Positions 1-11,755 of a DNA stretch of 60,000 nucleotides are shown piece by piece (within the stretch, counting starts at the first letter, position 1; the number at the start of each line of letters is the position of its first letter). Both the position numbers and the translations under genes were made by a program. The notes beneath the pieces were generated by a model. It ran no database searches and had not been told where the DNA came from. It was given only the letters and a program-made list of their open reading frames with translations. The DNA is from Membranipora membranacea (lineage: Eukaryota; Bryozoa; Gymnolaemata; Cheilostomatida; Membraniporidae): assembly GCA_914767715.1 (NCBI GenBank), contig OU612073.1, forward strand, positions 8,992,001 through 9,052,000. The letters run 5' to 3'.

Positions 1-1500
1 TACCACACAGCAAGACATTCAAATTTTTGTAAACTGCGATTTGCTATATGGAATCTACTGATTGATCAAAATGAGCAGTTGCCAAATTACAGATTATATT
101 TCTTTTTTCATACAACAACATTTCAATCGCTCATTTTGTTGGATGAAACCTTCAAAAAATATAAATAACTTTCTAATTTTAAGAATTTCTCATTTCTTAA
201 ATTTAGCACACGTTATGTACAAAACACAAAAGGTTATTCACAAAACAAAGAGCGTAATACTTGTTCTCAAAACATTCTGCTGAGTAACAAAAACAAATAA
301 CAGCCAAAAAAGTCACCATGATATTTCGAACAACATCACAAGGTCTCAATCACTAATATAGCATTATGGCATTTTTTTCCAACCCAAGCTTGCAGATGGG
401 TCCGTTAAGGATTGAAGCTTTATTGTGGATTGTAATAGCAGAGTATGTTGTTACCTCCAGCCACCTCTAAGCTAGCTAAAACAACCTGCCATGAATCTTG
501 TAATTTAAGCTATTATGGTGTATGATCAAGCTGTAGTGAGCACATAAGACTCATCAAAACTGAGGCTTCTGTTTTTTTATTTGTACAGGACAGTTCTATG
601 TCCGCATGATGATACGATCATTAAGTTTTCATGTGGATTTTATGCTCAAGCTAGATCGAGCTGAGTTTTCACCTCCTTCTTTACCCCTTCAAAAAGATCT
701 GATGCAGTCTGGAATTGTACTTGGAATTGGATCTCCCAATTACAAGTCATTTACTCTAACCGCAAGCTCATCCTTCCTCACATAACTCAGCATGATCTGA
801 ATCTTCAAGCTTTGTACGATCCGATTGGCGTTTTTATTGTGTGCACAACTCCTCACTTTGCTAAGTTTGATCCATGGAAACGCAATAAATGTCTCACCCA
901 CTCTGCATGGACCTACCAACAAGCCCCCCCCCCCCCCCCCCCTCTTATGTACACAGTGAGAGGATAGGCTTTTGGCTCATACCTTAGTGAAGTTACACAA
1001 TAATAATGTAAAATGTAAACTACTGCTGGATTATGTGATTACTTTGGTCTTTTAGCGTTAGCCGAGGAAACTTAGCTTATTATTCAGACTATCAATATTA
1101 ATACACAAAATTAATATCGCTCATTTTGCTTGGGTTTATTTCTCCAATGGTATTGTCTACCATCTTAAACTATCAATGTCTCCACCAACAATGATAACGA
1201 TATACATATTAAATTAGTATCATTCAATAATCACATGATATTATAATATTCTTTGCCAAGTTAAAAATATGAAAAACAGTTAGTGTAGTGCTTTAGTGTT
1301 AGTGGCATTGCAAGTTAGCCAATCACAGGTTTTAGAAAATACAACTTACATGACTTTCCGTTGAGTTTCTGCTTACAATTAATTTACCAAACAAAGGAAA
1401 CAGCGATCGCCTATATATTCCCCTTGCGTTGACATTGCAATTTGTGGCCCTATACGAAATTGAGTTGCCTACGTGAAGCAAAGTGTGTACATTTTGTGAT
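1..1500. other. Downstream flank of gene A (start of duplicated unit 1)
   Basis: No coding exon is supported here. The stretch lies 3' of the minus-strand gene A stop codon and would contain its 3' UTR. It matches 17,890-20,439 nearly base for base, except for a roughly 1-kb segment present only in the second copy. A poly-C tract at about 925-942 is clearly longer than its counterpart near 19,870-19,880. Position 1 already lies inside the duplicated block, so the left end of the duplication is outside the window. Confidence 0.7.
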
Positions 1501-4500
1501 TCATCTTTCAAATTTGATAACGTACTCCGGATAGGCAGCGGCATCGTGATAGACAACAAATCTTGTTGGATTATTCTCATCATCAACTGTTGAATGAAAG
1601 CCATCACCCAAGTTCTTGACAGTGTCGGTCGCTGTGCCGTTGCGGAACTGCCCTGTAATCACCTTGGCTAATATAATATAGCTGAAGTTGTCTTGGTCTT
1701 TCGGGCAAAACTTGAAGGAGTACTTTGCTGTGTTGGCAAAGTAACTACCATGACCGAAGTGAACAGCTGTAAAACAGAATGGTTATTTTGCTCTGACATG
1801 TTATATAGGTGATAGCTGGATATAACAGCAAAGTTAAACATGTTTTGCGCGAATTTTGAGTGATGATCGTCCTTGTACAAAAACTTCAGGACATGGTGGC
1901 AGACAATATGTGATGCCTGCTATGGTAATCCAGGCTCAGAAAAGGAAAGTTCCTGCACCTTATTGATTTACTGGACTCATCAGTTTTAAGAATTAGCTGA
2001 AGGCCAGAAAAATGGTTAATATTACAACATTATACAGCCGTGAAACATACACTAAAACAAAGCAGTATTCTCAATAGACAATATTTGGAAAGTTTTACAA
2101 AAAGATTCACTTTTTATGCGCTGTAAACGATTTATTGAACTTATTTGTTAAGCATGATAAGGATGATTCCAGTATAGAAATGTTAACTGCTAACCGTTTT
2201 TCCCAGCATAGCCCCTGTTGAATTCACTCCTGCAGATTTTAAATACAGTATCTGAGTCTGTTCCGTGCCAGAGTTGGCGCTCTACTACCACAAGGGATCT
2301 TCCCACTTCTTGCTCCACCTTCTTTTTCTGGCATTGGTACTGCACATACAGTTGTTCATTTTGGATCCTTATTATCTAAAATATAAATGTATATACAATA
2401 TACATTATTGTGCTGAAATCGACTGTTCATCCTGATGTTTTTGAGGCTGCTCTTTTCCAAGGTTATAAAGGCACACTTCATAATATCACAGAGTAAGGAT
2501 ATATCCTTACTCTGTGATAATAAAACGCTTTGAGACTAAATTGCATATGAAAAGTAAAGGCCAGAATGTTGTTAAATTGAATGTTTGATAATGTAACACC
2601 CTAACTCGCATTGCAGCCATCTGAGCACTAACTATACTGTATGATGATGTATTATCGTGACCATTGATCTTCAAAAATGAGCAGAGTATACTGACGAGGT
2701 CCCCAATGTTTTTTGTTCAGAAACCCAGACTGATGTAGTATCAAAATTAATAAAGTCATTTCTGTATCATATTCATTTACAACAGCTGTGGGCAACCTGC
2801 GGCCTTCTTGCCAGTGCGGCCTAATGGGTAATATTTTGCGGCCTAATTGTGGCCTCATACCTAGAAAATTTATTACGCATCAATTTTTATTCCTCTTTCG
2901 TTATGTGGAGAACTAAGCATGTATAGCGCCTGTACAATATGTTTAAAAAATAGTGGCAATTCTGTACTATGCAAATAGTAAAGCTTCCCAGCCACTCTAC
3001 AAAAAATCATCATAACTGTAGCACTGGTGTCAACGACTATCTTAAGTTGTTTTTCTTTCAAAAATAGCACAAAACAGTGACCTTTGGATGTTAAAATTAC
3101 AAAGTTCTCTACCATAATAGTTATTAGTATTTTTTGCAAAACAGTCATTTTGGACGAAAGGCAGATTTGTATCAAAAAGTCTCTTTGTTACAAGTGCTCC
3201 TGCATTATGCTTGAAGGTTCAATATTGCCTTTCATTTCACAACCATTTGCAAAAGAATTCTCCCTTGCAGGAGGGTGGGCGCTGTAAGATGAAAATTATG
3301 ACAGGGCGCGAAAAATCTCAAAAAAATTTTCGCTCCGCAAAAATGCTTTATTCTCCATCACAACAGTCCCGTCATGATCTTTTTATACTTTAACCCCTGG
3401 GATGGCGCTACAGCACCCCTCCCACACCCGCCCTGCCCTTTGTCATACACATGAAACACAGAGATACAGACACGCATAAAATCAAATCATGAGATAAAAT
3501 GACGTCACAAAACTCCAGAAGATTAGATGAACCAGTATTTCTGTTGAGTTCTTGCAACATAATGCAGTCTTTGCACAAATATTTTTAGTATTTACAAAAT
3601 AGGAAGCGCAAAATTGTCACTCCAGTTCCAATTTTATCCCTGAAAGATGTGCTGCGGCCTTTTGAGTTGAGCCTGCGTAAAATGTGGCCTTTTTCAAGAA
3701 AAGGTTGCCCACCCATGATTTACAAGATGCCAATAAAGTGGCAGCTTTCAATTTTATCGGCATTGATATATGTCTCGGTCTCGAATTTCGTTGCTGTCTC
3801 GGTCGTGTCTTGTCTTGCCAAAATCTGACAGGTTGCTATCCCTAATTCTCATATCAGATGGGCTGAGAATGAACAACAAATGTTTATAGGTTTGATAAGC
3901 GTCAGTCATAACCAAAATTATCTTCATTTCTTACCTCTATGATCTTGGCAGCACCACCGGAGGTTGTATTAAAAGCTGTGCAAACCTTCCTGTACTCATT
4001 AATATGGCGCATCGTCCTTTCAACTGTGACTTGAGAGTATCCATCTTGTATTTTAGACAAATCCCATGTTGGAGGTAGCTCACTCTTGCTTTCTGATTCT
4101 TTAAGAAAGTTAAAAACATGTTGAATAAAAAAGCGTAGAATATTCTCTGGTTTGGCTCACCTAACTTTCTAAGAAATGAGCTGTTCAAGCAAAGCGAAAT
4201 TTATCAATGATGTTCAAGACCTAGATACATTACCTAACATGATAAATAAACATAGGCGTAATTATTATTGTAAACAGGAAAAACTTGCAAAACAATCCCA
4301 GTTTCAACCTTTTAAATAATTTGAGACTGCAATGTAGGAGTTAGTTTCCAACTAAGTGTGAACATTTTGGTATTTTCTTTATCACAATTTGAGTCTGACT
4401 TATCCATCCGATTGGTTACTTGTTGCTTTTAAGGTCATATCTCACCATCATGATCAAAGAAGCCTACACACAAAACTTAACAACTATGCACCATGACGCA

Positions 4501-7500
4501 AAGTAAAGTGAGGTCATATGACATGACAGCTTACCCAGTTTGAGCAATATCTCGTCTACAGAATTCCTGATATTTCTCATGCTTTGGTGGGAACCTTCGA
4601 TGGATATATTGTCATTGGATATTGCTACCATGCTTATACCAAATACAGACGCCAATTCTCTGATTTCTGTTCTCTGAAATTGTCATAGCAAAAGGAGAAT
4701 TGTGTGAAAAAAAAAAAAACTTACTCGGATGGAGCACTTTTTCGTAAAGTAACACAAGCTCAACTTCAATTTACCACTTTTTGTGTGAATTCGGCTGACA
4801 TCCACGCATACAATATGTGCACCCTGTTTTCAGATTTAATGGTTATGTTGTAAATATCAGTATCTGGCATACATGACAAGTAGGTAGACCCAGAAATCAG
4901 GAGGTCTCCGCGGACAAACTCCCAATGCGGAATACGGCTCTGCTTCCCGCTGTGCTGGCGCAATTCAAACCTCGTTTGTCATATTTCTAAGCCAAAACTT
5001 GAGCTTTCATATTATGAATTGCGTCATTTTACCTGATTTTACATACTAGCAATAATGATAATAAGCAATTACATAGGTATATGCACTGCTGAGGTAGGAA
5101 AACGTAGTTTCCCTTGCAATAAGAAGCTTGAAAAGTTTTCTGGGTAAAGGAAGTTGCAAAAAAGGGAGGAAAAGGGAGATAGGGAGGGGGTGGAAAAATA
5201 CCCTAAAAACTGGGAGCCTCCCTACCAAAAAGGGAGACTTGTCAGGTATATCTGGACATGAAATAAGAGATACACATCCCAGGATAAGACAGGTTAAATT
5301 GAAGGTTTTGGGATACAATGCAATTATAATGGTTAGCTTTCATATATTTTAGCAAGGACAACATACGTGAGGTAGGTGTGAGCAATTTCTTGAAGCTTTA
5401 CCAGGCTTAATATTTATGAGCTCCATTTTGATACGACAGTTACCTGGCTTTCAGTAAGCTCGGTGATCCACATTCTGAGAGGGGATTCACTCCAATCGTC
5501 AGCTAAAATCAGCCTCTTCATCTCACTGCTCAGTAGAGTAATCGCTTCATCTACATTCTCCTCTTGGAAGCCAATAATATGAACTACTGTGGTTTCGCTC
5601 TGAGGGCTTATAACAGATGAACAGCTAGGAATCGTTGTCATTGCCGAGGGTGATCGGCTTTCGATAGCTAGCTGGAGTTCAGCCAGTTTTTCTTGGAATG
5701 CCTGAATACATAACAGAATATCACAAGAATACTCAGCTAGCCAGCAATTTAGTCATGATGACAACAAAATACCCTCACAAAAACACCCTATAAGAGCACA
5801 GTAGTAACTGGTAAGTTTCAAATTGAAAGTGATTCCCTTGAAATATTGAATGAATAAGTTTATGTTTCTCTAACCTGACCATGGTTGATGGTTGATTAAA
5901 TTCAAGTTGACATATCAGACGCCACATCTCGCAGCATGGCAGCAAAATATTATTTGCCTTAGGGGCTAGGCCACAGTATATGCGCCAGGTTGCTCACTGT
6001 TTGCAGGCAGCACACCTGAGGGCAAACCAAACCCCAGTAGTTGATGGACAGCAGTGAGATCCGAACCCACGACCTTCAACATTTGCATGCTTAAAAAATG
6101 GCGCTCTAACCAACTGAGAAATTCTAACCAAATCAGAGAAATTTGTTTGTTAACATTAGTGTTGTATTCAGGGTCAAGTCAAAGGGTCGGGTTTCGGGTT
6201 TCTGTGGTCGGGTCATGTTAGGGTCAAGTCGGGTCAGATGTCTGCATCTTCACGGGTCTCAACTAGTGATGGTCAAAATACTGCCTACACCTGGACTCTA
6301 ACCTGAGACCTTGTGAGTTGTGACCCACAGTCCACGATCTTAACCCCTACGCTATGGATTTTGTATGACTTTAACGGAAATGGAGATTATACGATCAAAA
6401 AACATAGCTACTAGTCATGCTTTTGCTGTGATTATTATGAACGGCTTACAACACTACATAAAGCTTTCTTCAGACATCTATAATTTGATAAATACTTGAC
6501 AGAATTTGATGAAACTTGGTCTTAACATAGTTCATTATGTTTAGATGATATATTACAAACTGAATCAAACTTACCATGTACTATTAGCTAATTGCACTAG
6601 TGATTAGTGGATGAATATCCATCATTCTTTTAAATTCTGATATCTGAAGAATGTTTTATCGACATCGATATGTCTCGGTCTCATCCCGGTCACGTCTAGG
6701 ATTTTCATGCTGTTTCGCTCAATGCAACACTAGTTAACATTAATGTGTTGCAAGTCTGCATTGGGCAATAAACAACTTCACTCACAATAGTGTAATGTTG
6801 ATCTGTTACTAAACTAAATTGATTGGAAACACAACTCTCTACCTTTCACCTTTGAATTTAATGGATGGCGAGCAAGATGCCACAGGTTACTGGATCAAAT
6901 GGATTGTTGACGAAACAGGGTCATATCACTAGTTTTATTTTATATACTTAACCTTATAACATTCATCATCGTAGACAACCAGCAAGACTTCTTCTATAGA
7001 ACTTCCAGGATTAGCACTAAGATGTTCATATATACCAGTAATCATAGACGTGGCAACACCATTGATCGAGTATTTGAGATTTCCTGTTCCAACAGCCGGA
7101 ATCGCTATCCTTTTGACCTGATTCATACCAAAGCTTTCCATTGCTGTCATCACTGTGTTTTTCAAAACCTGAGAAAATTCAATTTAATGCTGCCAATTAT
7201 GCCAGGAAATCATTTTATGAGCGAAATATATGGGTTTCACAGGCCAACATAGTACCTCATCGGTTAAACCTTTGCTGTCCACAGCCAGGTGTAAAATGTC
7301 CCACATTAAAGCAGGCCAGGGATTTTATAACCCTGAGATTTCTCATCTACTGATTGAGTCATGGAAAAACATTTGACTGCATGTGAAGACTTGCTAACAA
7401 AGATGACTAAACACACTCCCAGGGCTCCAAGCACAGGGCCATGCAGGCTCCAAGGACTCTTTTACATGTAAGGTGTGTTAATTTGGTTGGTATCGGTTGA

Positions 7501-10390
7501 ATAAGTGTTAAATATGAATAAGATGCGTCAGTGCATGATTTTGCATTGTGACTTTTTAAGGGTAGCAAACCTCTTTGTGTGCAACCTAGACATGCTGACA
7601 CCTTACCTCCCACTGTGATTCCCAGCCCTTACATGAGTGTTGGGTTTGGAGGATGGAACCCTGGCAGTTGGCGCTCAAACCGCGTCAGGTATTAGCTTAG
7701 TTTATTATTCAATTCATAATTCGATAGCACTGAACACACAATCAATATTGAGTCGGTTATTGCCCCTCCCTCTTTTAAGTAAAAAGAAATTATTGAATAA
7801 GATTGCGGATCTAGCTCTTTGATAGATCATACCTTCAAATGAGAGTTGTCTCTACTTGGATGGTGTAGCCTCACAGCAAATACATAATAAGTTGATCCGA
7901 CCTGAGTCCTGCAGTGATACAACCCTTCCGTTATGGGATGTCTGGCAGATACCATCCTTCTCACAGCTGTTGCAGTTGCACCCTGGCTGCAAAAAACTCC
8001 TCCCACATCATTCTAGATATAATAAAGGGAAACAAATCAGCACCACACTCACATCTGACATCTGACATCTCACATTTGCTGCAAGCAATTGGCTAAGATC
8101 AAAGTGTCACTGCGAATGGCGATTAGTGCAAGTTCAGTTTTAGCAGCTCTCTTCATACCCAAGATCAGGAGGTCTTCTATGGCCTCGCCTCTAGGAGGCA
8201 TTCTAGTTTTCTAGAATGTATCACATTCTCAGTATGAGGATTTAGGGCACCTTGCGTCTTTCTTTAGGAGAAATGGAGCAATGGAGCAATGGACCGCCAT
8301 AGGGACAGCCCAATCTTCTGATTCTTACTAAGCAGCAACCTCAATTAACCAGAACTTAACTCATTAAATGAATGGATATAGTTAATATTGCAAATAATGT
8401 TTAATAGTACAGATACTGATTGTTGGCAAATCCCATACGGATTCGTATGACAGAAATTTCAGAGAACTACGGTATCATTGGAGGTGTCACAAAGACTCTG
8501 TGCCCTCTGTTGTGGAATTGTGAATGCCAGGGTGGAACCAAAGTGCATAAACCTATATATGGGACACCGAAAAAAAAGACCATATTGTTTTGTACTTGTC
8601 TCGCATAATAAGGCTCAAGCGCACAGCCACCTGGTGATATTGAAGTGCACCTACTTATCGTTATCAAAGCATACCTAAACGTCACTGATAACTACATGGA
8701 CAGTTTCACTTCACTTCCTTATGCAAATGATCCAACTATAACTTGCATAGCCATGACTCACCTGGTGAGAAACCTCTGCTATGTCTCCAATCACAAGTTT
8801 AATTTTGCTCAGAAGATTGTCACGAGCATTCGCCGATAGCAATCCGACTGTCTTGAATTTTTTGGTAACATCAAGAAACCTATCTTGGCCCTCATCTGTT
8901 TCTAACCAGTCAATTTGCGCTTTCAAAGTTATATCGACAGATTTACGTACGACTTTATCTTGCCATAAGCAGAGGACATCGTTTGCGAAGTCAATGCTTT
9001 CTGATGATAGTGAGGAAATAGTACATTCGCATTCTGAAATTTCCAGCGCAATTCTTTCTTGGGCAGGGCTACATCCATCTTCTACGTGTGCCTTGAATGC
9101 CATAATTAGTTCCCCGAATTCCTCGGTGACGTGTAAGACTTTCTTGAGAATCTTGATTGATTTGAAGAATGCTGTCAGGGATTGGCTTATAAAGTCTGAT
9201 GTGTCTTCCTTTTTCATTGTGAACCCAATCTGAGAGTAATTGGATTTTGGTGAAAGTCTGATTGTAGGGTGATCTTTGGTAAGCTGCTCTTCAAACTTCT
9301 TCCACTCATCGGTAGAAGCCAATCTCTTGCTTTGTGCATCAGTAAGAATGCCATTTTCTGGGTAGACACCCTCACAAATAAGCCCGCAAATGGCTTCATC
9401 TGCGTTGGCAATAGCTAAACTACTTTCTCCAAAGAGCCAAATCTTCCCATCTCTTATGTCCCAGCCAACTTTTGCACCTACTTGCCTCAATGAAGCTTTG
9501 ATTTCTGATGTTTTGACATCTTTACTCAGACAAGATATGAACTCTTTTGACTTCTCTGAGTTTTTTGTGATAAGACTTTCCATGTCACTCTGAAATTGAT
9601 CTCTTGCCTTTTGCACTGCATTATTATCACCTCTAAACTCAATGAACCCTTGGTTTTTGTCAAATATAACTTCAACGCCAAAACTGTCATTTGTCATTTG
9701 AAAAATGCTCAATTTTTTGGCATTGAACGTCATATATCTTCTCTGCTCCAATCCTAGATCAATCTTCTCAGAGGTATATTTTTCGCACGTATCAGGTTGC
9801 TCATACCCTGCTCTCAAAGCCTGATTTTTGTTGTTGGTCGAAGTGGTACGCCTGAAAACACTGGTTGCCGTACTTGTTGGTAAGGGTAGAGGTGTAGATG
9901 GGGTGAGGTCAATGTGAGGTACATCTGCTTGATGGTCTACTAGCATTGGTTGCTGCTTAACATCTTCATGGGAAAGTCCAATGTGATTGAGTAAAACATT
10001 GAGGGTGCTGGTGACATCTTGTTCACTCTCTCCACACATGGAAAGTGTTGAGGTTTTTAAGTTCACTGACCAACCAGAGCTTATTTGTTGAGCTTTCATC
10101 TGGCATATGACCTCACTGTCAAGGGCATGGGACCCTCTTAATCGAGATAATGCCAGGGCTGGGATCACATATGATTGATTCACCACCTTTTGGCTTTTTA
10201 TTGAAGCCCTGGCTCCAGCGACTGCCTTGGCCGATCCACTAAGATAGAGTTGGGTTTTGCTCCAATCTTCTCGAAAGTTGACAGAGACGCTGTTTGCGTT
10301 TTCCAAGATTGACCCAATGTCAGCATTTCTCAAATATCGCACCATCTCTGTGGGTAGTTTTTCCGGACCTTGTTTTCCATCACTTGCCAT
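1501..10390 (-). CDS. PARP14-like mono-ADP-ribosyltransferase, gene A (8 coding exons)
   Basis: Reconstructed minus-strand exons: 10390-8762, 8012-7833, 7168-6953, 5701-5444, 4673-4535, 4098-3935, 2375-2195 and 1766-1501. All have AG/GT borders and compatible phases, totalling 3033 bases (1010 residues plus stop). Exon 1 carries several KH-like repeats (residues about 13-520). The macro domain starts near residue 528 in exon 1 and continues through exons 2-3. Its second half has the PAVGTG motif, but the first half lacks a recognisable NAAN-type loop. Exons 4-5 are KH-like. The ART domain fills exons 6-8 (about 808-1010): His899 in LWHGTD, Tyr931 in GSYFA, and Arg991 in NPTRFVVYHD where mono-ARTs usually have Ile or Leu. 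PARP14-family enzymes modify proteins with single ADP-ribose units and act in innate immunity and stress; activity here is uncertain because of Arg991. The ATG follows a good acceptor, so a 5' UTR intron (10392-10524) is likely. Confidence 0.88.
2484..2521. repeat. Perfect palindrome in last-but-one intron of gene A
   Basis: An inverted repeat with arms of about 18 bases (TATCACAGAGTAAGGATA and its complement) has no spacer. It is conserved in the A' copy near 21,422-21,459. It lies just before a fragment, 2,590-2,635, that resembles one end of the AGTCTAAGTGCTCAGA MITE family found at 34.5 and 45.0 kb. Confidence 0.75.
2783..3717. mobile_element. hAT-like non-autonomous transposon, 935 bp
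   Basis: The left end reads CAGCTGTGGGCAACCTGCGG and the right end is the complement of CATGGGTGGGCAACCT, giving imperfect terminal inverted repeats of hAT type. Exact 8-bp target duplications ATTTACAA flank it (2775-2782 and 3718-3725). The duplicate gene A' has a single ATTTACAA and no element at the matching place (about 21,723), so this is a clean occupied/empty pair. No transposase frame is visible. It lies in the intron between the first two ART exons of gene A. Confidence 0.9.
5965..6122 (-). repeat. tRNA-derived SINE in gene A intron
   Basis: Read on the minus strand it starts with an A-box-like TCTCAGTTGGTTAGAGCG and has a B-box-like GTGGGTTCGGATCTC, followed by a tail shared with the other SINEs of the window (CTGCAAACAGTGAGCAA). 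The same insertion is in A' (about 23,963-24,120), so it predates the duplication. Confidence 0.7.
6285..6358 (-). repeat. Decayed tRNA-like SINE head
   Basis: The minus strand shows a weak A-box-like GCGTAGGGGTTAAGATCG and B-box-like CAGGTTAGAGTCC, spaced as in a tRNA gene. It follows a GGGTCAAGTC/GGGTCGGG low-complexity stretch at 6,170-6,250. It is present in both A and A'. It could be chance similarity in low-complexity DNA. Confidence 0.4.
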
Positions 10391-10391
10391 C

Positions 10392-10580
10392 CTGGAATGC
10401 AGATAAACAGAGATATGTTTGAAACTTTTGTAACTGTTTTGGAAAAGTTCAGGATTTAGTCAATTAGTTGTGTTGTGTTGCAGACCTGATAATATGTACA
10501 TAGGTGAATAATGCAAGCTCTTACCTGTAAGCAAGTTTCATTAACACCCAGCTGACTGTCTTACTACTGCTCATTTGCAC
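10392..10580 (-). other. Putative 5' UTR exon and intron of gene A
   Basis: Just upstream of the ATG is an acceptor (TTCCAG then G-ATG). At 10,525 there is a strong donor (CTTACAG|GTAAGAG on the minus strand), implying a 133-bp intron at 10,392-10,524 and a non-coding first exon starting upstream of it. The exact transcription start is not visible. In A' the donor region is deleted (see findings). Confidence 0.5.
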
Positions 10581-10676
10581 AGTACGATAGGATTGTTTGG
10601 ATTATAGTGGATTGTTTGGAGTGGATTATTTGGAGCGTTTTCTATAAATTCATTTATCTAGAAATATGTTATGCAC

Positions 10677-10784
10677 TACACTCCACTCCACTCCACTCCA
10701 CTCCACTCCACTCCACTCCACTCCACTCCACTCCACTCCACTCCACTCCACTCCACTCCACTCCACTCCACTACACTCCACTGG
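10677..10784. repeat. CTCCA pentanucleotide microsatellite
   Basis: About 20 nearly perfect tandem copies of a 5-base unit (CTCCA) lie in the spacer between genes A and B. The matching place after A' (about 28,584-28,595) retains only one or two units, so the array expanded in unit 1 or collapsed in unit 2. Long open frames read through it are artefacts of the repeat. Confidence 0.95.
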
Positions 10785-11115
10785 TTTTTTATCTCTCACA
10801 CAACAAACCATTATTATAATATCATGTGATTATGGAATGATACTTACCTAATATGTATATCATTTCCATTGTAAGTGGCGGACACTGATAGGGTTAGATG
10901 GTAGACAATATCGTTGTGAAGGTAAGCCCAAGCAAAATTAACCATATTCCTCATAATAAGTTTTCAGGCTAACGTTACCAGACCAAAGTGAAAACATTAA
11001 TATGCAAATAATTTAAATTCTATTTGATCATCATTTTTGTGTAACTCCTACGCATGTACGAAGAAGACTGTCAACTCTCTGTGAACATTAGTGGAGGGGG
11101 AGGTGGTTCGGCAGG

Positions 11116-11751
11116 TGCTATATTGAATATTAGTCAAATTCTAATAGTCATCATATATTACTTTAGAGTTGCCCCACCACACATAAGTGAAGGCAACTCC
11201 CATTTTTACATGTAGTTGAATACAAAGGTATAAATAATATGACTCAGCCAGAAACCAGTCAGTCATATAACGGCAACCAGATAGTGCAGACTACTATCAT
11301 ATTTCGTACTGAGGAATCATATTATACCTTTGTACCAACTGCATATATATATATATATATATCATTACATATTACGGATCCAAACAAATCAACCAAAAAC
11401 TTGTAGGACGCTACAACAAAAACAGAAAATAAAAACCGACAGAAAAAGCAAAAGAAAAAAAAGGAAGAAGGCAAGAATGGGAAAGGGACTCTACTTATAA
11501 CTGCTTACTGTTCAACATGTATATTCATGAGGACAGCTAGATTACTCATATGAGGATAATATTACTTGTAGAGTCACCCAGAAGGCTGGCGGCTAGTAGA
11601 GAGGACAATCCACTGATAGCTCTGTACTGAGAAGATCTTTCTTGAGCAAGTCAGACATTTGTAACAGTGATTTGAGGTGAGCCTGTTCTATCGATTGTAT
11701 TGAGTTTAGTTGTATCGGTTATTCTAAAACCCCTTAGTTTCAGATATAACA
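11116..11751. mobile_element. Probable solo LTR, 636 bp
   Basis: The segment is absent from the B' unit, where the flanks join directly (GGCAGGTCATAA near 38,136). It starts TGCTATAT and ends ATATAACA, a short TG...CA inverted repeat, and is flanked by the 4-bp duplication CAGG (11112-11115 and 11752-11755). It contains a TATAAATA-like box near 11,229, a foldback at 11,218-11,345 and no reading frame. These are solo-LTR features. An alternative is a non-autonomous DNA element with short termini. Confidence 0.65.
11218..11345. repeat. Foldback inside the 636-bp LTR-like insertion
   Basis: The left arm GTTGAATACAAAGGTATAA pairs with the complement of the right arm TTATACCTTTGTACCAAC, extending with small gaps through TAATATGACTCAG / CTGAGGAATCATATTA. 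The loop is about 65 bases. It could be a small nested MITE or a structured part of the LTR. A short AT dinucleotide run follows at 11,344-11,362. Confidence 0.6.
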
Positions 11752-11755
11752 CAGG

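Noticed and set aside
5046-5352. Short frames on both strands conserved between A and A' (5.0-5.35 kb and 23.0-23.35 kb)
   Set aside because: They lie in an intron. Conservation is explained by the recent duplication, and an in-phase 3-base difference alone is not evidence of coding.
6170-6250. GGGTCAAGTC-type repeats as a CRISPR-like or regulatory array
   Set aside because: Units are irregular and overlapping; it is low-complexity sequence inside an intron.
8781-9233. 150-codon plus-strand open frame
   Set aside because: It is antisense to exon 1 of gene A, which has clear homology, splice borders and a duplicate. The plus frame has no recognisable domain.
10607-10851. Open frames encoding Leu-His-Ser-Thr-Pro repeats
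   Set aside because: They are translations of the CTCCA microsatellite. The array is absent from the duplicate unit.
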